Below are positions 7,812-16,422 of a stretch of 29,391 nt of DNA, piece by piece. The stretch lies in assembly GCA_910579035.1 (NCBI GenBank), contig CAJTSR010000031.1:1-29391 (forward strand), read 5' to 3'. The notes beneath the pieces are model-generated. The model was not told the DNA's origin and did no database searches. It saw only the letters and a program-made list of their open reading frames with translations. Each line of letters opens with the position of its first letter. Positions within the stretch are counted from its first letter, which is position 1. The position numbers and the translations under genes are program-made. Source of the stretch: an uncultured Muribaculaceae bacterium. Its GTDB lineage: Bacteria > Bacteroidota > Bacteroidia > Bacteroidales > Muribaculaceae.

Positions 7812-7841
7812 AAAAAAGCCGCCCGGAAAGGCGGCTTTTTT
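7812..7841. terminator. Bidirectional terminator between cca and gdhA
   Basis: Six A, GCCGCC (7818-7823), loop CGGAAA, GGCGGC (7830-7835), six T. The symmetric A-run and T-run make it work in both directions, serving rightward read-through from cca and leftward gdhA, whose stop is 27 bases away. Confidence 0.9.
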
Positions 7842-7867
7842 AGGGTATTGGTGCTTGGTGTTTACGA

Positions 7868-9205
7868 TTAGCAAACGCCGAGACCCATCATGGCGTTGGC
7901 AACCTTCATGAAGCCGGCGATGTTGGCGCCCTTCATATAGTTGATGTAGCCGTCGGCTTCCACGCCGTACTTGAGGCACTGGCTGTGGATATCGGTCATG
8001 ATTACGTGGAGCTTCTGATCCACTTCTTCGGCCGTCCACTGGAGGTGCATGGCGTTCTGGCTCATTTCGAGACCAGAGGTGGCTACGCCGCCTGCGTTGA
8101 CAGCCTTGCCCGGAGCGTACACTGTGCGGCTTTCGATGAAAGCGTCGATAGCTTCGGGAGTACAGCCCATATTTGATACTTCGGCAACCATTTCAACGCC
8201 GTTGGCGATGAGGGCGTGAGCGTCGTCGCCGTTAAGCTCGTTCTGTGTGGCGCAGGGGAGTGCGATGTCCACTTTCTGTTCCCAGGGCTTGCGGCCTGCG
8301 AAGAAAGTGGAACCGGCGTAGCGTTCTGCATAGGGAGCCACAACGTCGTTGCCGGAGGCACGGAGTTCGAGCATGTAGTTGATTTTGTCGGCGTCGAGAC
8401 CGGCGGGGTCGTATACATAGCCGTCGGGGCCGGAGATGGTCACAACCTTTGCGCCGAGTTCTGTAGCCTTGAGGGCCGCGCCCCATGCCACGTTGCCGAA
8501 GCCGCTGATTGCCACGGTCTTGCCCTTGATGTCGTCGTTGCGCTGCTTGAGCATGTTCTGCACGAAGTAGAGGGCGCCGAAGCCGGTAGCCTCAGGACGT
8601 ATGCGGCTGCCGCCGAATTCCATTGCCTTGCCGGTGAATGTGCCGTCGTGCTGGTTGACGAGGCGTTTGTACATACCGTACATATATCCTACTTCGCGTC
8701 CGCCCACGCCGATGTCGCCGGCGGGTACGTCGCGGTCAGGACCGAGGTTCTTCCAGAGGCCGAGCATGAAGGCCTGGCAGAAGCGCATGATTTCGCGGTC
8801 GCTCTTGCCACGGGGGGAGAAGTCGCTGCCGCCCTTTGCGCCGCCCATAGGAAGGGTGGTGAGTGCGTTTTTGAATGTCTGCTCGAAGCCCAGGAACTTG
8901 AGAATGGAAAGGTTTACAGAAGCGTGGAAGCGGATACCGCCTTTGTACGGGCCGATGGCGTTGTTGAACTGCACACGGTAGCCGATGTTGTTCTGTACTT
9001 CGCCCTTGTCGTCGATCCATGTCACGCGGAAGGTAACTATGCGGTCAGGCTCAACCATGCGTTCGATGATTTTGTTGCGCTCGAACTCGGGGTGCTGGTT
9101 GTAGATGTCCTGTACCGACATAAGCACTTCTTTCACTGCCTGCAGGTACTCTTTTTCGCCGGGGTGCTTGGCTTCGAGGGAAGCCATGATACTGTTAATA
9201 TCCAT
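7868..9205 (-). CDS. gdhA: Glutamate dehydrogenase, hexameric (NADP-type)
   Basis: A 445-residue enzyme interconverting 2-oxoglutarate plus ammonia and glutamate, the main ammonium-assimilating route in many gut Bacteroidales. Substrate-site residues are clear: K88 in G-P-Y-K-G-G, catalytic K124 in P-M-G-G-A-K-G-G and D164 in P-A-G-D-I-G-V-G-G. The dinucleotide fold shows G-F-G-N-V-A at 235-240. Length matches the E. coli NADP enzyme (447), which supports NADPH use, though cofactor choice cannot be proved by eye. It has its own promoter and a bidirectional terminator, so it is a single-gene unit. Confidence 0.95.
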   Translation of the reverse strand: MDINSIMASLEAKHPGEKEYLQAVKEVLMSVQDIYNQHPEFERNKIIERMVEPDRIVTFRVTWIDDKGEVQNNIGYRVQFNNAIGPYKGGIRFHASVNLSILKFLGFEQTFKNALTTLPMGGAKGGSDFSPRGKSDREIMRFCQAFMLGLWKNLGPDRDVPAGDIGVGGREVGYMYGMYKRLVNQHDGTFTGKAMEFGGSRIRPEATGFGALYFVQNMLKQRNDDIKGKTVAISGFGNVAWGAALKATELGAKVVTISGPDGYVYDPAGLDADKINYMLELRASGNDVVAPYAERYAGSTFFAGRKPWEQKVDIALPCATQNELNGDDAHALIANGVEMVAEVSNMGCTPEAIDAFIESRTVYAPGKAVNAGGVATSGLEMSQNAMHLQWTAEEVDQKLHVIMTDIHSQCLKYGVEADGYINYMKGANIAGFMKVANAMMGLGVC

Positions 9206-9260
9206 AGCGTTTTTTTATTAGGTGTTTTCTCGGTAGAGATTTGTCTTGTGTTACTATCGG

Positions 9261-9268
9261 CAAAGATA
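9261..9268 (-). promoter_or_regulatory. gdhA promoter -7 element
   Basis: Minus-strand TATCTTTG, a perfect TAnnTTTG. A TTTG lies at 9284-9287, but the 15-base gap is shorter than usual, so the -33 part is uncertain. It predicts a leader of about 50 bases. Confidence 0.6.
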
Positions 9269-9389
9269 GCAACAATTCCGATTCAAAGGTGTATTTTATG
9301 AAAAATTATACATAAAAATGTGTTTTTCCCGTGTGGCCTGTGTTTGGTGCTTTCTTTATGCTCATCGGTCTGGTGCTGCGGGAGAACGT

Positions 9390-9420
9390 CAAAGGGCCGT
9401 GCCTGTCGGCACAGCCCTTG
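9390..9420 (-). terminator. Hairpin after the second skp gene
   Basis: AAGGGC (9392-9397) pairs with GCCCTT (9414-9419) and GTGCC (9399-9403) with GGCAC (9408-9412), loop of four. On the minus strand it lies 24 bases after the skp stop. The T-tail is only TTT, so termination may be incomplete and some read-through into gdhA is possible. Confidence 0.55.
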
Positions 9421-9443
9421 TGTGATTGTGGCGCTGCGGCTCT

Positions 9444-9950
9444 TTATTTGAGGCCGAGCTTGGCGCGTACCTGCGGGGTAATGTCTACCACGTCGTTGCC
9501 CTTGTAGAGGAGGAGAGCCTGCTCGTTGGGCAGAATGAAGGTGAAACCGCCTTCCGCGCCTACCGACTTCACAGCGTCGGTGAGCTTGGTCTGGATAGGC
9601 ATTGTGAGCTGTTCCTGGAGGCGCTGAATGTTCTGCATGGCTGTGTTGCGGAACTGTTCTACCTTGGCCTGGCGCTCCTGTATTTCGTTGATGCGGCGTT
9701 CTTTTATCGCGTCGGGAGTGTTGGGGTCGTTCTGTATGGTCTGGAAGTCGGCGAAGAGTTTGTTGACTTCTTCGGAGAGCTTCTGGTATTCGTCCTCGTA
9801 TTTTTTGGAGGTTTCTTCAAGCTCTGCGCGCATGGCGGCGCTTTCGGGCATAGCCTGGAACACGGATTCGATGTCTACCACGCCGAATTTCTGGGCCATA
9901 CCGCTCAGGGGAAGAGCGAGGGCAACGGCGAGAAGGATTTTCTTGAACAT
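9444..9950 (-). CDS. Periplasmic chaperone, OmpH/Skp family (copy 2)
   Basis: A 168-residue Skp-type chaperone that holds unfolded outer-membrane proteins in the periplasm. Residues 1-19 are a signal peptide ending at a G-M-A-Q site. The mature protein starts with the K-F-G-V-V-D strand typical of OmpH, followed by a long charged coiled coil (about 40-120) that forms the tentacles. It is the last gene of the bamA unit, 60 bases after the first skp, with its own promoter inside the end of that gene. The two copies are diverged paralogues, not a recent duplication. Confidence 0.9.
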   Translation of the reverse strand: MFKKILLAVALALPLSGMAQKFGVVDIESVFQAMPESAAMRAELEETSKKYEDEYQKLSEEVNKLFADFQTIQNDPNTPDAIKERRINEIQERQAKVEQFRNTAMQNIQRLQEQLTMPIQTKLTDAVKSVGAEGGFTFILPNEQALLLYKGNDVVDITPQVRAKLGLK

Positions 9951-9997
9951 ATTTATGGTTTTATAGTTTGATATTGCGGTGAATTGTTTGTTCTTTG

Positions 9998-10028
9998 CAA
10001 AGTTACGAAATTAGTTGGAATAACCCAA
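9998..10028 (-). promoter_or_regulatory. Internal promoter for the distal skp gene
   Basis: On the minus strand: TTG (10026-10028), 20-base spacer, TAACTTTG (9998-10005). The -33 part lies within the last codons of the upstream skp gene. The pattern and spacing fit the Bacteroidota consensus closely. Confidence 0.7.
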
Positions 10029-10526
10029 TTTGGCAAGTACTTCGTTGCTTATGTCGATGCGTGGCGAGGCATACACTATGTCGGAAGCCGACGCGCGGTC
10101 GAAAACGGTATGGTAGCCGCGTTCTTCGGCCACCTTTTTGACGGCGTTGTATACGTCGTCCTGTATCGGTTTGAGAAGTGTCTGGCGCTTTTTGTAAAGC
10201 TCGCCTTCCGGCCCGAAGTATTTGTAGCGCAACTCTGTGGCGGCTTTTTCTTTGGCCACTATTTCTTCTTCGCGTTTCTTGACCTGCTCTTCGGTGAGGA
10301 ATACCTTGTCGGAGAGATAGTTCTGGTACATGGTTTCGGCTTCTTTGCCTACAGCCTCTACTTCTTTCTGCCAGCGCTGCGAGAGCTGGTTGAGCTGTTC
10401 GTTTGCCATTTCGTAGCTTGGCACGTTCTTGAAGATGTACTCCATGTCTACGAGGGCGAATTTCTGGGCCGAGGCGGCAAGCACTGCGGCTACGGCCATG
10501 AGGAGGGTGATGGCTGTTTTTTTCAT
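10011..10526 (-). CDS. Periplasmic chaperone, OmpH/Skp family (copy 1)
   Basis: A 171-residue Skp-type chaperone. Residues 1-20 form a signal peptide ending A-S-A-Q; the mature part begins K-F-A-L-V-D, then a charged coiled coil (about 45-130) and a C-terminal strand segment. It follows bamA by 46 bases, the usual bamA-skp order in many bacteria, and precedes a second Skp. Paired Skp genes after bamA are common in Bacteroidales. Different charged regions in the two copies suggest they may prefer different clients, which is inference. Confidence 0.9.
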   Translation of the reverse strand: MKKTAITLLMAVAAVLAASAQKFALVDMEYIFKNVPSYEMANEQLNQLSQRWQKEVEAVGKEAETMYQNYLSDKVFLTEEQVKKREEEIVAKEKAATELRYKYFGPEGELYKKRQTLLKPIQDDVYNAVKKVAEERGYHTVFDRASASDIVYASPRIDISNEVLAKLGYSN

Positions 10527-10572
10527 ATTCAGTGGTATTTTACTTTATATGACAAGCGAAAGCCTGAAAGGT

Positions 10573-13221
10573 TTAGAATTCCTGTCCGAGAATGAAGTGG
10601 AAGTGGCTGCCGCCGCGTTCGCCGAACACTTTGTCGAAGCCGTATGCCCAGTCGATACCCATGAGTCCGACCATGGGGAGCTGTATGCGCACGCCGGCAC
10701 CGGCGCTGCGTTTAAGCTCGAAGGGGTTGAACTGGCTTACCGAGGTCCAGGCGTTGCCGGCCTCGAGGAAGGCGAGGGCGTAGATGGTGGTGCTCTGCTG
10801 GAGCATCAGCGGGAAGTGGAGTTCGAGGCCCATGCGGGTGTAGGCGTAGCCTTCGGAGCGCCACGGGGTGAGCGAGCCGTTGTCATAGCCGCGCAGGGCT
10901 ATTGTTTCGGTAGCGTAGGTGTATGAGCCGCTCATGCCGTCGCCGCCGACGTAGAATGTTTCAAACGGCGATTTGAGGTATTTGTTGTAGCTTCCGAGGA
11001 GGCCGAAGTCGAAGCGGGTCATAAGTACGGGTGTCCACTGCTGGCTTGTCGACAGCGGGGTGTAGGTGCGGCTCTTGAAGCGCAGCTTCCAGTATTCGAT
11101 CCAGCGGTACAGCTCTTTGCTGGCTGCCTGGCTTACGGCGGCGTCCTGCGACTGCGATTTCTCGGTAAGGGTCTTCCAGTCCTTTTTGCCGCTGAAGAGT
11201 TCGGCGGGAGGAGTCATCTGGAAGCTGAGCTGGAATGTGGAACCGCTGCGGGTGTAGATGGGGTTGTCGATGGAGTTCCGGGCAAGAGTGAAGCCGAGGG
11301 TGAGAGAGTTGGCCGTGCCGTTGTTCATCAGGAAGAGGTAGTCCCAGTTCTTGAGGTAGTACCAGTTGTAGCCGAGTTCGGCAGTGAATGTGAACCAGTC
11401 GTCGGGCCATTTGAGGCGTTTGCCGAAGCCCACGTTCACGCCCACCATCTGGAGCACCTTGTTGGGATCGAGAGAGTTCTGGTAGCTGTTCTGGTAGTAG
11501 TCGTTGTAGTAGTTGTTCATGCCGGGATAGTAGCCCATGCCGCCGCCCCAGTAGCTGGAGTTGGCCCACGAACGATTGTAGAACGACGAGTTGACGCCTG
11601 TCTGGCGGCTGTAGTAAGCGCTTACAGAGAGGCTGTTGGGCCGCTTGCCGCCGAACCACGGGTCGAGGAACGATATGGCGTAGCTCTGGTAGTAGCGGGC
11701 GTTGGTCTGCGCGCTGATGGTGAAGGTCTGTCCTTCGCCCTGCGGTATGATGCCTCGGTATGTGCTGGGGTAGAATAGGTTTTTGATAGAGAAGTTGGTG
11801 AATTTGAGCTGGAGTTTGCCGATGATGCCGGTCTGTCCCCAGCCGAGGGAGAACTCTATCTGGTCGTTTGCTTTGGATTCGAGGTTGAGGGCTATGTCGA
11901 CGGTTCCGTTTTCTTCGTTGGGCGAGATGTCGGGAACCATGTTTTCGGGGTTGAAGTGGCCTGTCTGGGCGATTTCACGCATGGAGCGCATCAGCTCGGA
12001 CTTGCTGAAGAGGTCGCCGGGACGCACGCGGAGCTCGCGGCGGATAACCTTCTCGTACAGTCGGTCGTTGCCGTTGATTATCACATTGTTGATGCGGGCC
12101 TGCGGGCCTTCTATCATTCGCATTTCGAGGGTTATGGAGTCGCCTTCGATTTCGCGCTCGATGGGTATGAGCTGGTAGAAGAGGTAGCCCTTGTCCATAT
12201 AGAGGTTCGACACGGCGTCGTCGTCGGTGGTGAGGCGCTTGTCGAGCAGCTTCTGGTTGTATACGTCGCCCGGCTTCATGTCGAGGTAGGCGTCGAGCAC
12301 GTCGTTGGGGTAGATAGTGTTGCCTACCCAGTGTATGTCTTTGATAAAGTACTGCTTGCCTTCGTCGAGGTCGATGTACACATCGACGTTGTTCTCGTCG
12401 TAGGGCACTACGCTGTCGGCCGTAATCTTGGCGTCGCGGTAGCCTTTCTCGTTGTACTTTTCGAGTATTCGGTTGAGGTCGTCCTGATAGTCGCTCTCCA
12501 CGAATTTCTTCTGGCTGAAGATTTTGAGAAGGTCTTTTTTCTCGTTTGTCTTCTTCATGGTGCGTTTGAGAGCGCGGTCGCTCAGCACCTCGTTGCCGTC
12601 GAAGTAGATTTTGTGTACTTTCACCTTGTGGTGCTTGTCGATAACGACGTCGACAAACATCTCGTTTTCGTTGGAGAGGTCTTCGCGGAGGTTGACGCGC
12701 ACGGTGGCGTTGCCGAAACCTTTGTCTTTGTAGTATTTGGACACGATGGCCTCGGTGCGGTTCACCACGTTTCGGGTGATTGTGTTGCCTTTCATAAGCT
12801 GCAGCCTTTCCTGCAGCTCTTTGGCTTCGCCTTTCTTGGCTCCGATATAGTTCACGGCCGATATGCGCGGCTGTGTGCGCAGCACTATCTTGAGCCACGC
12901 CTTGTCGCCTGCCACTTTCTCAAGCTCTATCTTTGCCTGTGCGAAGAGAGTCTGGCGCATAAGGTTTTTGACGGCGTTCGTTATGTCGTCGCCGGGAATC
13001 GTCACCCGTTCGCCCACTTTAAGTCCGGCATAGCCCAATATAAGGACGTCTTCGTAGTTGGGCGCACCTTCCACGGATATTCCGGCAATCTCGTATGTGC
13101 GCGGCATGGCGCTGTAGAGTACTGTCGGGTTGTATATGGTGTCGACGGGAGCCTGCGCGGCGGCTTTCGGGGCGAAGGCTGCTATCGCTAAAGCCAAAAA
13201 CAGTAGTATCGTTTGTCGCAT
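10573..13221 (-). CDS. bamA: Outer-membrane protein assembly factor BamA
   Basis: An 882-residue BamA. Residues 1-22 are a signal peptide ending A-A-A-Q. About 40-450 hold the series of POTRA domains that receive client proteins, with repeated G-N-x-x-x and G-Y-x-x-A patterns. About 480-882 form the 16-strand barrel. The conserved barrel motif appears as R777-G-Y in place of R-G-F, and the C-terminus ends with Phe. Residues about 545-590 contain a Tyr/Asn/Ser/Gly-rich stretch that looks like an extended surface loop. The gene lies between uppS (49-base gap) and skp. Its length is above the E. coli protein (810), partly because of this and other loops. Confidence 0.95.
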   Translation of the reverse strand: MRQTILLFLALAIAAFAPKAAAQAPVDTIYNPTVLYSAMPRTYEIAGISVEGAPNYEDVLILGYAGLKVGERVTIPGDDITNAVKNLMRQTLFAQAKIELEKVAGDKAWLKIVLRTQPRISAVNYIGAKKGEAKELQERLQLMKGNTITRNVVNRTEAIVSKYYKDKGFGNATVRVNLREDLSNENEMFVDVVIDKHHKVKVHKIYFDGNEVLSDRALKRTMKKTNEKKDLLKIFSQKKFVESDYQDDLNRILEKYNEKGYRDAKITADSVVPYDENNVDVYIDLDEGKQYFIKDIHWVGNTIYPNDVLDAYLDMKPGDVYNQKLLDKRLTTDDDAVSNLYMDKGYLFYQLIPIEREIEGDSITLEMRMIEGPQARINNVIINGNDRLYEKVIRRELRVRPGDLFSKSELMRSMREIAQTGHFNPENMVPDISPNEENGTVDIALNLESKANDQIEFSLGWGQTGIIGKLQLKFTNFSIKNLFYPSTYRGIIPQGEGQTFTISAQTNARYYQSYAISFLDPWFGGKRPNSLSVSAYYSRQTGVNSSFYNRSWANSSYWGGGMGYYPGMNNYYNDYYQNSYQNSLDPNKVLQMVGVNVGFGKRLKWPDDWFTFTAELGYNWYYLKNWDYLFLMNNGTANSLTLGFTLARNSIDNPIYTRSGSTFQLSFQMTPPAELFSGKKDWKTLTEKSQSQDAAVSQAASKELYRWIEYWKLRFKSRTYTPLSTSQQWTPVLMTRFDFGLLGSYNKYLKSPFETFYVGGDGMSGSYTYATETIALRGYDNGSLTPWRSEGYAYTRMGLELHFPLMLQQSTTIYALAFLEAGNAWTSVSQFNPFELKRSAGAGVRIQLPMVGLMGIDWAYGFDKVFGERGGSHFHFILGQEF

Positions 13222-13270
13222 AATGGATAATGACGGTTCTGATAATTGGGTTGGTCGGAGGTAAGGTAGC

Positions 13271-14050
13271 TTACTCTCCCGGGCTTATTTGTTCGCCGGT
13301 AAGCCCGAAGCGCCTTTGGCGCCTCTGGTACTCGGCTATGTGGTTTCTGAAATCCTCGCGGCTGTAATCGGGCCAGAAGGTCTGTGTTACGGCCAGCTCG
13401 GTGTATGCTATCTGGTAGAGGAGGAAGTTGCTCACGCGCATGTCGCCGCCGGTGCGTATGAGCAGGTCGGGGTCGGGCATTCCGGCAGTGGCGAGGGCGT
13501 CGGAGATGGTGCTTTCGTCGATGTCGTCGGGCGAGAGCTCGCCTGCCACGGCGCGGGCGGCAAGCCGTCGGGCGGCTTCCACTATTTCCCAGCGGGAGGA
13601 GTAGCTGAGAGCAAGCACGAGCACAAGCCCTGTGCAGTGGCCGGTGTCGGCCATGCAGCGGCGCAGGCGCGAGGCCGATTCGCGGGGCATGCGGTCGAGG
13701 TCGCCGATGGCGGCGAGGCGCACGTTGTTTTTTATAAGGTCGGGTGTTTCGCGCTCTATTGCCGTGACGATGAGGTGCATCAGGGCATCTACTTCCTCCT
13801 GCGGCCTGTTCCAGTTTTCGGTGGAGAAGGTGTAGAGTGTGAGGTAGTTTATGCCGAGGGCGGAGGCTTCTTCGGTTATTCGGCGGACAGTGGAAACGCC
13901 CTCGACATGGCCTGCCGAGCGCTCGAGTCCGCGCGATGTGGCCCAGCGCCCGTTGCCGTCCATTATTATGGCTACGTGTGCGGGAATGCGGGCCGGGTCG
14001 ATGGTCTGTGGTGTGCTGTTCATGCCGTGCGGGAGAGTTTTATTCGACAT
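13271..14050 (-). CDS. uppS: Isoprenyl transferase / undecaprenyl diphosphate synthase
   Basis: A 259-residue cis-prenyltransferase that makes undecaprenyl diphosphate, the lipid carrier for peptidoglycan and surface glycans. The catalytic D31 sits in I-M-D-G-N-G-R-W-A; the Y-T-F-S-T-E-N-W block and the R-T-G-G-D-x-R-x-S-N-F substrate-binding block are present. The start at 14050 overlaps the end of the DUF6089 gene by 11 bases, implying coupling; an internal Met at residue 10 is an alternative start. It leads into bamA, joining lipid-carrier supply to outer-membrane assembly in one transcript. Confidence 0.95.
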   Translation of the reverse strand: MSNKTLPHGMNSTPQTIDPARIPAHVAIIMDGNGRWATSRGLERSAGHVEGVSTVRRITEEASALGINYLTLYTFSTENWNRPQEEVDALMHLIVTAIERETPDLIKNNVRLAAIGDLDRMPRESASRLRRCMADTGHCTGLVLVLALSYSSRWEIVEAARRLAARAVAGELSPDDIDESTISDALATAGMPDPDLLIRTGGDMRVSNFLLYQIAYTELAVTQTFWPDYSREDFRNHIAEYQRRQRRFGLTGEQISPGE

Positions 14051-14747
14051 AGTGACAGGTCTCGCAGCGTGGTCCGAACTCGTAGGACACCCCGATAGTG
14101 AGGCGCGAGTACCAGTCGGTGTTTTTGTAGAACGCTGTCTTTATTCCGTTGAGATCGGCAAGTTCGGCACCGTCGATATGGTCGCCGAAAGCTTTCGTCA
14201 TAGTGAACTCAAGACCGAGGTTGAGCCTTGGTGTGGCCTTGAATTTGATGCCTGCGCCCATAGGCACTGTCGGTACCACCGTGGTGGAGCCTCCCGAGGC
14301 GGACAATGCCGCTCCCACGCCCACTGTGAGGTAGGGCGACCATCTGCGGAGCCGCTTGTATGTTTCGCCTATGCCGTATGGCAGGAAGTTGAATTCGCCG
14401 CGCACGCTCAGCTCGTATGCCTGGGCTGAGAAGCTGTATGCCGCGCCTGAGGGCAGGACGTCGCTCATATCGCGGGTGTCGCCGCTGAGGGAGAATGTGG
14501 AGAGTACGGCGCGCAGCGCCCATCGTGTGTCGGGCAGGTAGCGCATCGATATTTCGCCGTCGAAACCGGGATGGGCGAACGGGTTGCTGCGGTTTGCGTC
14601 GCCTATGTAGCCGCTCATGCCGAGCTGTGCCCCGATGTCGAATTTATAGGGTGCCGACTGTCCTGTGGCCGTGCATACGCAGAGCAGGCCGGCGGCTGTG
14701 ATGCCGGCGGCTGCTATGGCTCGTAGTGACAGGCGTAAAAGCTTCAT
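14040..14747 (-). CDS. Outer-membrane beta-barrel protein, DUF6089-like
   Basis: A 235-residue exported protein. Residues 1-30 are a signal peptide ending A-T-G-Q. The rest has alternating polar and hydrophobic strands with many Gly and aromatic residues, fitting a small eight-strand barrel. The start of the mature part (D-I-G-A-Q-L-G-M-S-G-Y-I-G-D) is the pattern I associate with the DUF6089 / PorT-like family found directly upstream of uppS-bamA in Bacteroidales. It ends in two cysteines, C-x2-C, near the C-terminus, which is unusual for a barrel end. Function is unknown. Confidence 0.75.
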   Translation of the reverse strand: MKLLRLSLRAIAAAGITAAGLLCVCTATGQSAPYKFDIGAQLGMSGYIGDANRSNPFAHPGFDGEISMRYLPDTRWALRAVLSTFSLSGDTRDMSDVLPSGAAYSFSAQAYELSVRGEFNFLPYGIGETYKRLRRWSPYLTVGVGAALSASGGSTTVVPTVPMGAGIKFKATPRLNLGLEFTMTKAFGDHIDGAELADLNGIKTAFYKNTDWYSRLTIGVSYEFGPRCETCHYVE

Positions 14748-14763
14748 TGCGCGTTAAGCGAGC

Positions 14764-16290
14764 TTAGAGTATGGGCTTGAATGTCATACGGTTGATGGTG
14801 GCGCGCCATACGTTGTTGCTGAGTGCGCCGGATTCTTCCGTGCCGCCGAAGAGGTATATGAACGGGCATTCCCACGATTCCACGGGCTTGGTGGCGCGCG
14901 ATAGAGAGCTTCCGGCAGCGAACAGGGCGCCTGCGGGTATGCGGCCTGTGAAGGGCATTTCTGTCCATGCGCCTGTGGAGCGGGAGCCGAGGGTGGTTTC
15001 ATACACGAATCCGTTGGCGAAAGCTGTGGCGGGAACGTATTCGGGCAGCTGAGCGAGGTCGCCTGCCTTGGCCCATGTCATGCCGTAGTCGCTTGATATG
15101 TAGACGGTGCGGTTGTTCTTGGTGCCGTCGGAGCCGCCGAAGGCCATCATCACGGAGTATTCGGTGACAACCCACGCTATCGAAGTCTTGAAGGTGAAGA
15201 AAGGCACCAGAGTCATACCCTCGAGCTTGGCCGGTATCGGCTTGATGCTGATTTTTGCCCATTCGGTGCCGTCGTAAGCCCATGCGGCGTCGGTGAGCGA
15301 GCCGTCGGCGAGGCGTCCGCCTACGAATGTGGCCTGCAGGCCTCCGCTGAGGGGGAAGCTGAACGTAACGGGCTGCGACATTCCGCTTACGGGCATGTCG
15401 GCCGGCATTGCCTGTCCGTCGATAGAGCCTGCGGGGTATTCGGTATAGCGCCATGTGCCGTCGGCGTTGCTCGTGCCTACGAGCTTGCCGGTGACGGAGC
15501 CTATGATGTGGCTCCACGTCTTGCCGGTGCCGGTCCATGTGGCGCCGCCGTCGGTAGAGCGGAATAGCTGCGATGATTTAACTGTGCCGGCGAGTATGTA
15601 CAGGGCGTCTTCTGCCGCCGAGAATGTTTCTATGCGTGCGTTTGCCGGGAGGGCGGGCACTGAGTATTCCCAGTTGTCGGCGAAGGGGTCGGCGGTATGT
15701 GCCATGCAGTATGCCGAGCCGTTGTAGGTGAGGCAGTAGAGGCCGTCGGCTGTCTGCGCGGTCTGCTGCTTCTGCAGTGTGCCGCCAAGGTTTGTGGGCA
15801 GTGTGCGGAGCGCGTTGCGGTCCCATACGAGGGAGTCGCTTTTCATCGTGTGCACGTTGACCGATATGGTGTAGTTGCGCGCTGCCATGCCGTCGGGCGA
15901 GGATACCTGAAGCCTTACGGGACGGGTGAAGTCGATGGTGTCGTCGGGGTTTGTGAGGTAGTCGTGGATGGTTTCTTCGCCTTTCTCGCTTGTTTCGATG
16001 AGGTTAGCCACCGACACTCCCTCGAGCATGCGTATGCGGGGCACAAGCTTGTTGGTGCGTGTTCCGTAAGGGAGCGAGTCGCCGTTGAAAATCAGCCCTT
16101 TGTTGAGGTCTATCGAGAAAAAAACGGTGTCGAGGTTTTTAAGCACGCTGTCGTCTTCGCTGAGGGCGAACGAGTAGACGGCCACGCTCGATGCCGTATT
16201 CTCGGAGGGAATGTACGAATCGGAGTTACATCCCATAAAAACAAGGGCCGCCACAAAGGCCGCCAAGCATATTGCAGTGAATTTCTTCAT
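14764..16290 (-). CDS. Lipoprotein with Asp-box repeats, DUF6242-like
   Basis: A 508-residue exported lipoprotein. Residues 1-20 are a signal peptide and Cys21 the lipidation site (V-F-M-G-C). I chose ATG at 16290 over an upstream ATG at 16344 because the promoter lies between them and the signal peptide starts here. Residues about 30-150 look like an immunoglobulin-type strand domain; the rest resembles a Kelch or sialidase-type propeller. Two Asp-box motifs (S-x-D-x-G-x-T-W) are at 245-252 and 399-406. No sialidase active-site set is evident, so I infer binding or structural use, not glycosidase activity. It is the first gene of the bamA unit, 16 bases before the DUF6089 gene. Confidence 0.8.
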   Translation of the reverse strand: MKKFTAICLAAFVAALVFMGCNSDSYIPSENTASSVAVYSFALSEDDSVLKNLDTVFFSIDLNKGLIFNGDSLPYGTRTNKLVPRIRMLEGVSVANLIETSEKGEETIHDYLTNPDDTIDFTRPVRLQVSSPDGMAARNYTISVNVHTMKSDSLVWDRNALRTLPTNLGGTLQKQQTAQTADGLYCLTYNGSAYCMAHTADPFADNWEYSVPALPANARIETFSAAEDALYILAGTVKSSQLFRSTDGGATWTGTGKTWSHIIGSVTGKLVGTSNADGTWRYTEYPAGSIDGQAMPADMPVSGMSQPVTFSFPLSGGLQATFVGGRLADGSLTDAAWAYDGTEWAKISIKPIPAKLEGMTLVPFFTFKTSIAWVVTEYSVMMAFGGSDGTKNNRTVYISSDYGMTWAKAGDLAQLPEYVPATAFANGFVYETTLGSRSTGAWTEMPFTGRIPAGALFAAGSSLSRATKPVESWECPFIYLFGGTEESGALSNNVWRATINRMTFKPIL

Positions 16291-16313
16291 TGAGTTGACG
16301 TTGTTACGAAGTG

Positions 16314-16345
16314 CAAAATTATAATTTTGCGACCAATAGGGCAAA
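16314..16345 (-). promoter_or_regulatory. Promoter of the DUF6242-to-skp unit
   Basis: On the minus strand: TTTG (16342-16345), exactly 20 bases, TAATTTTG (16314-16321). This is a full consensus match and the strongest promoter seen in the window. Start of transcription is expected near 16308, giving a leader of about 20 bases. Confidence 0.85.
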
Positions 16346-16356
16346 CCATTTTGCCT

Positions 16357-16375
16357 AAAAGCCCCTTTTTGGGGC
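16357..16375 (-). terminator. Terminator of the serB-ribD unit
   Basis: GCCCC (16371-16375 read on the minus strand), loop AAAAA, GGGGC, then TTTT (16360-16357). It lies 47 bases after the ribD stop and just upstream of the next promoter, isolating the two units. Confidence 0.75.
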
Positions 16376-16422
16376 GCATTTATATGTTTTTAACGCCCTT
16401 TGTCAGCTTGTGCGAATAAACA

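Noticed and set aside
8216..9301. Long plus-strand open frame opposite gdhA
   Set aside because: It is the antisense of a clear glutamate dehydrogenase gene, with no family likeness; similar long antisense frames occur opposite bamA, uppS and susC because of GC-rich codon use.
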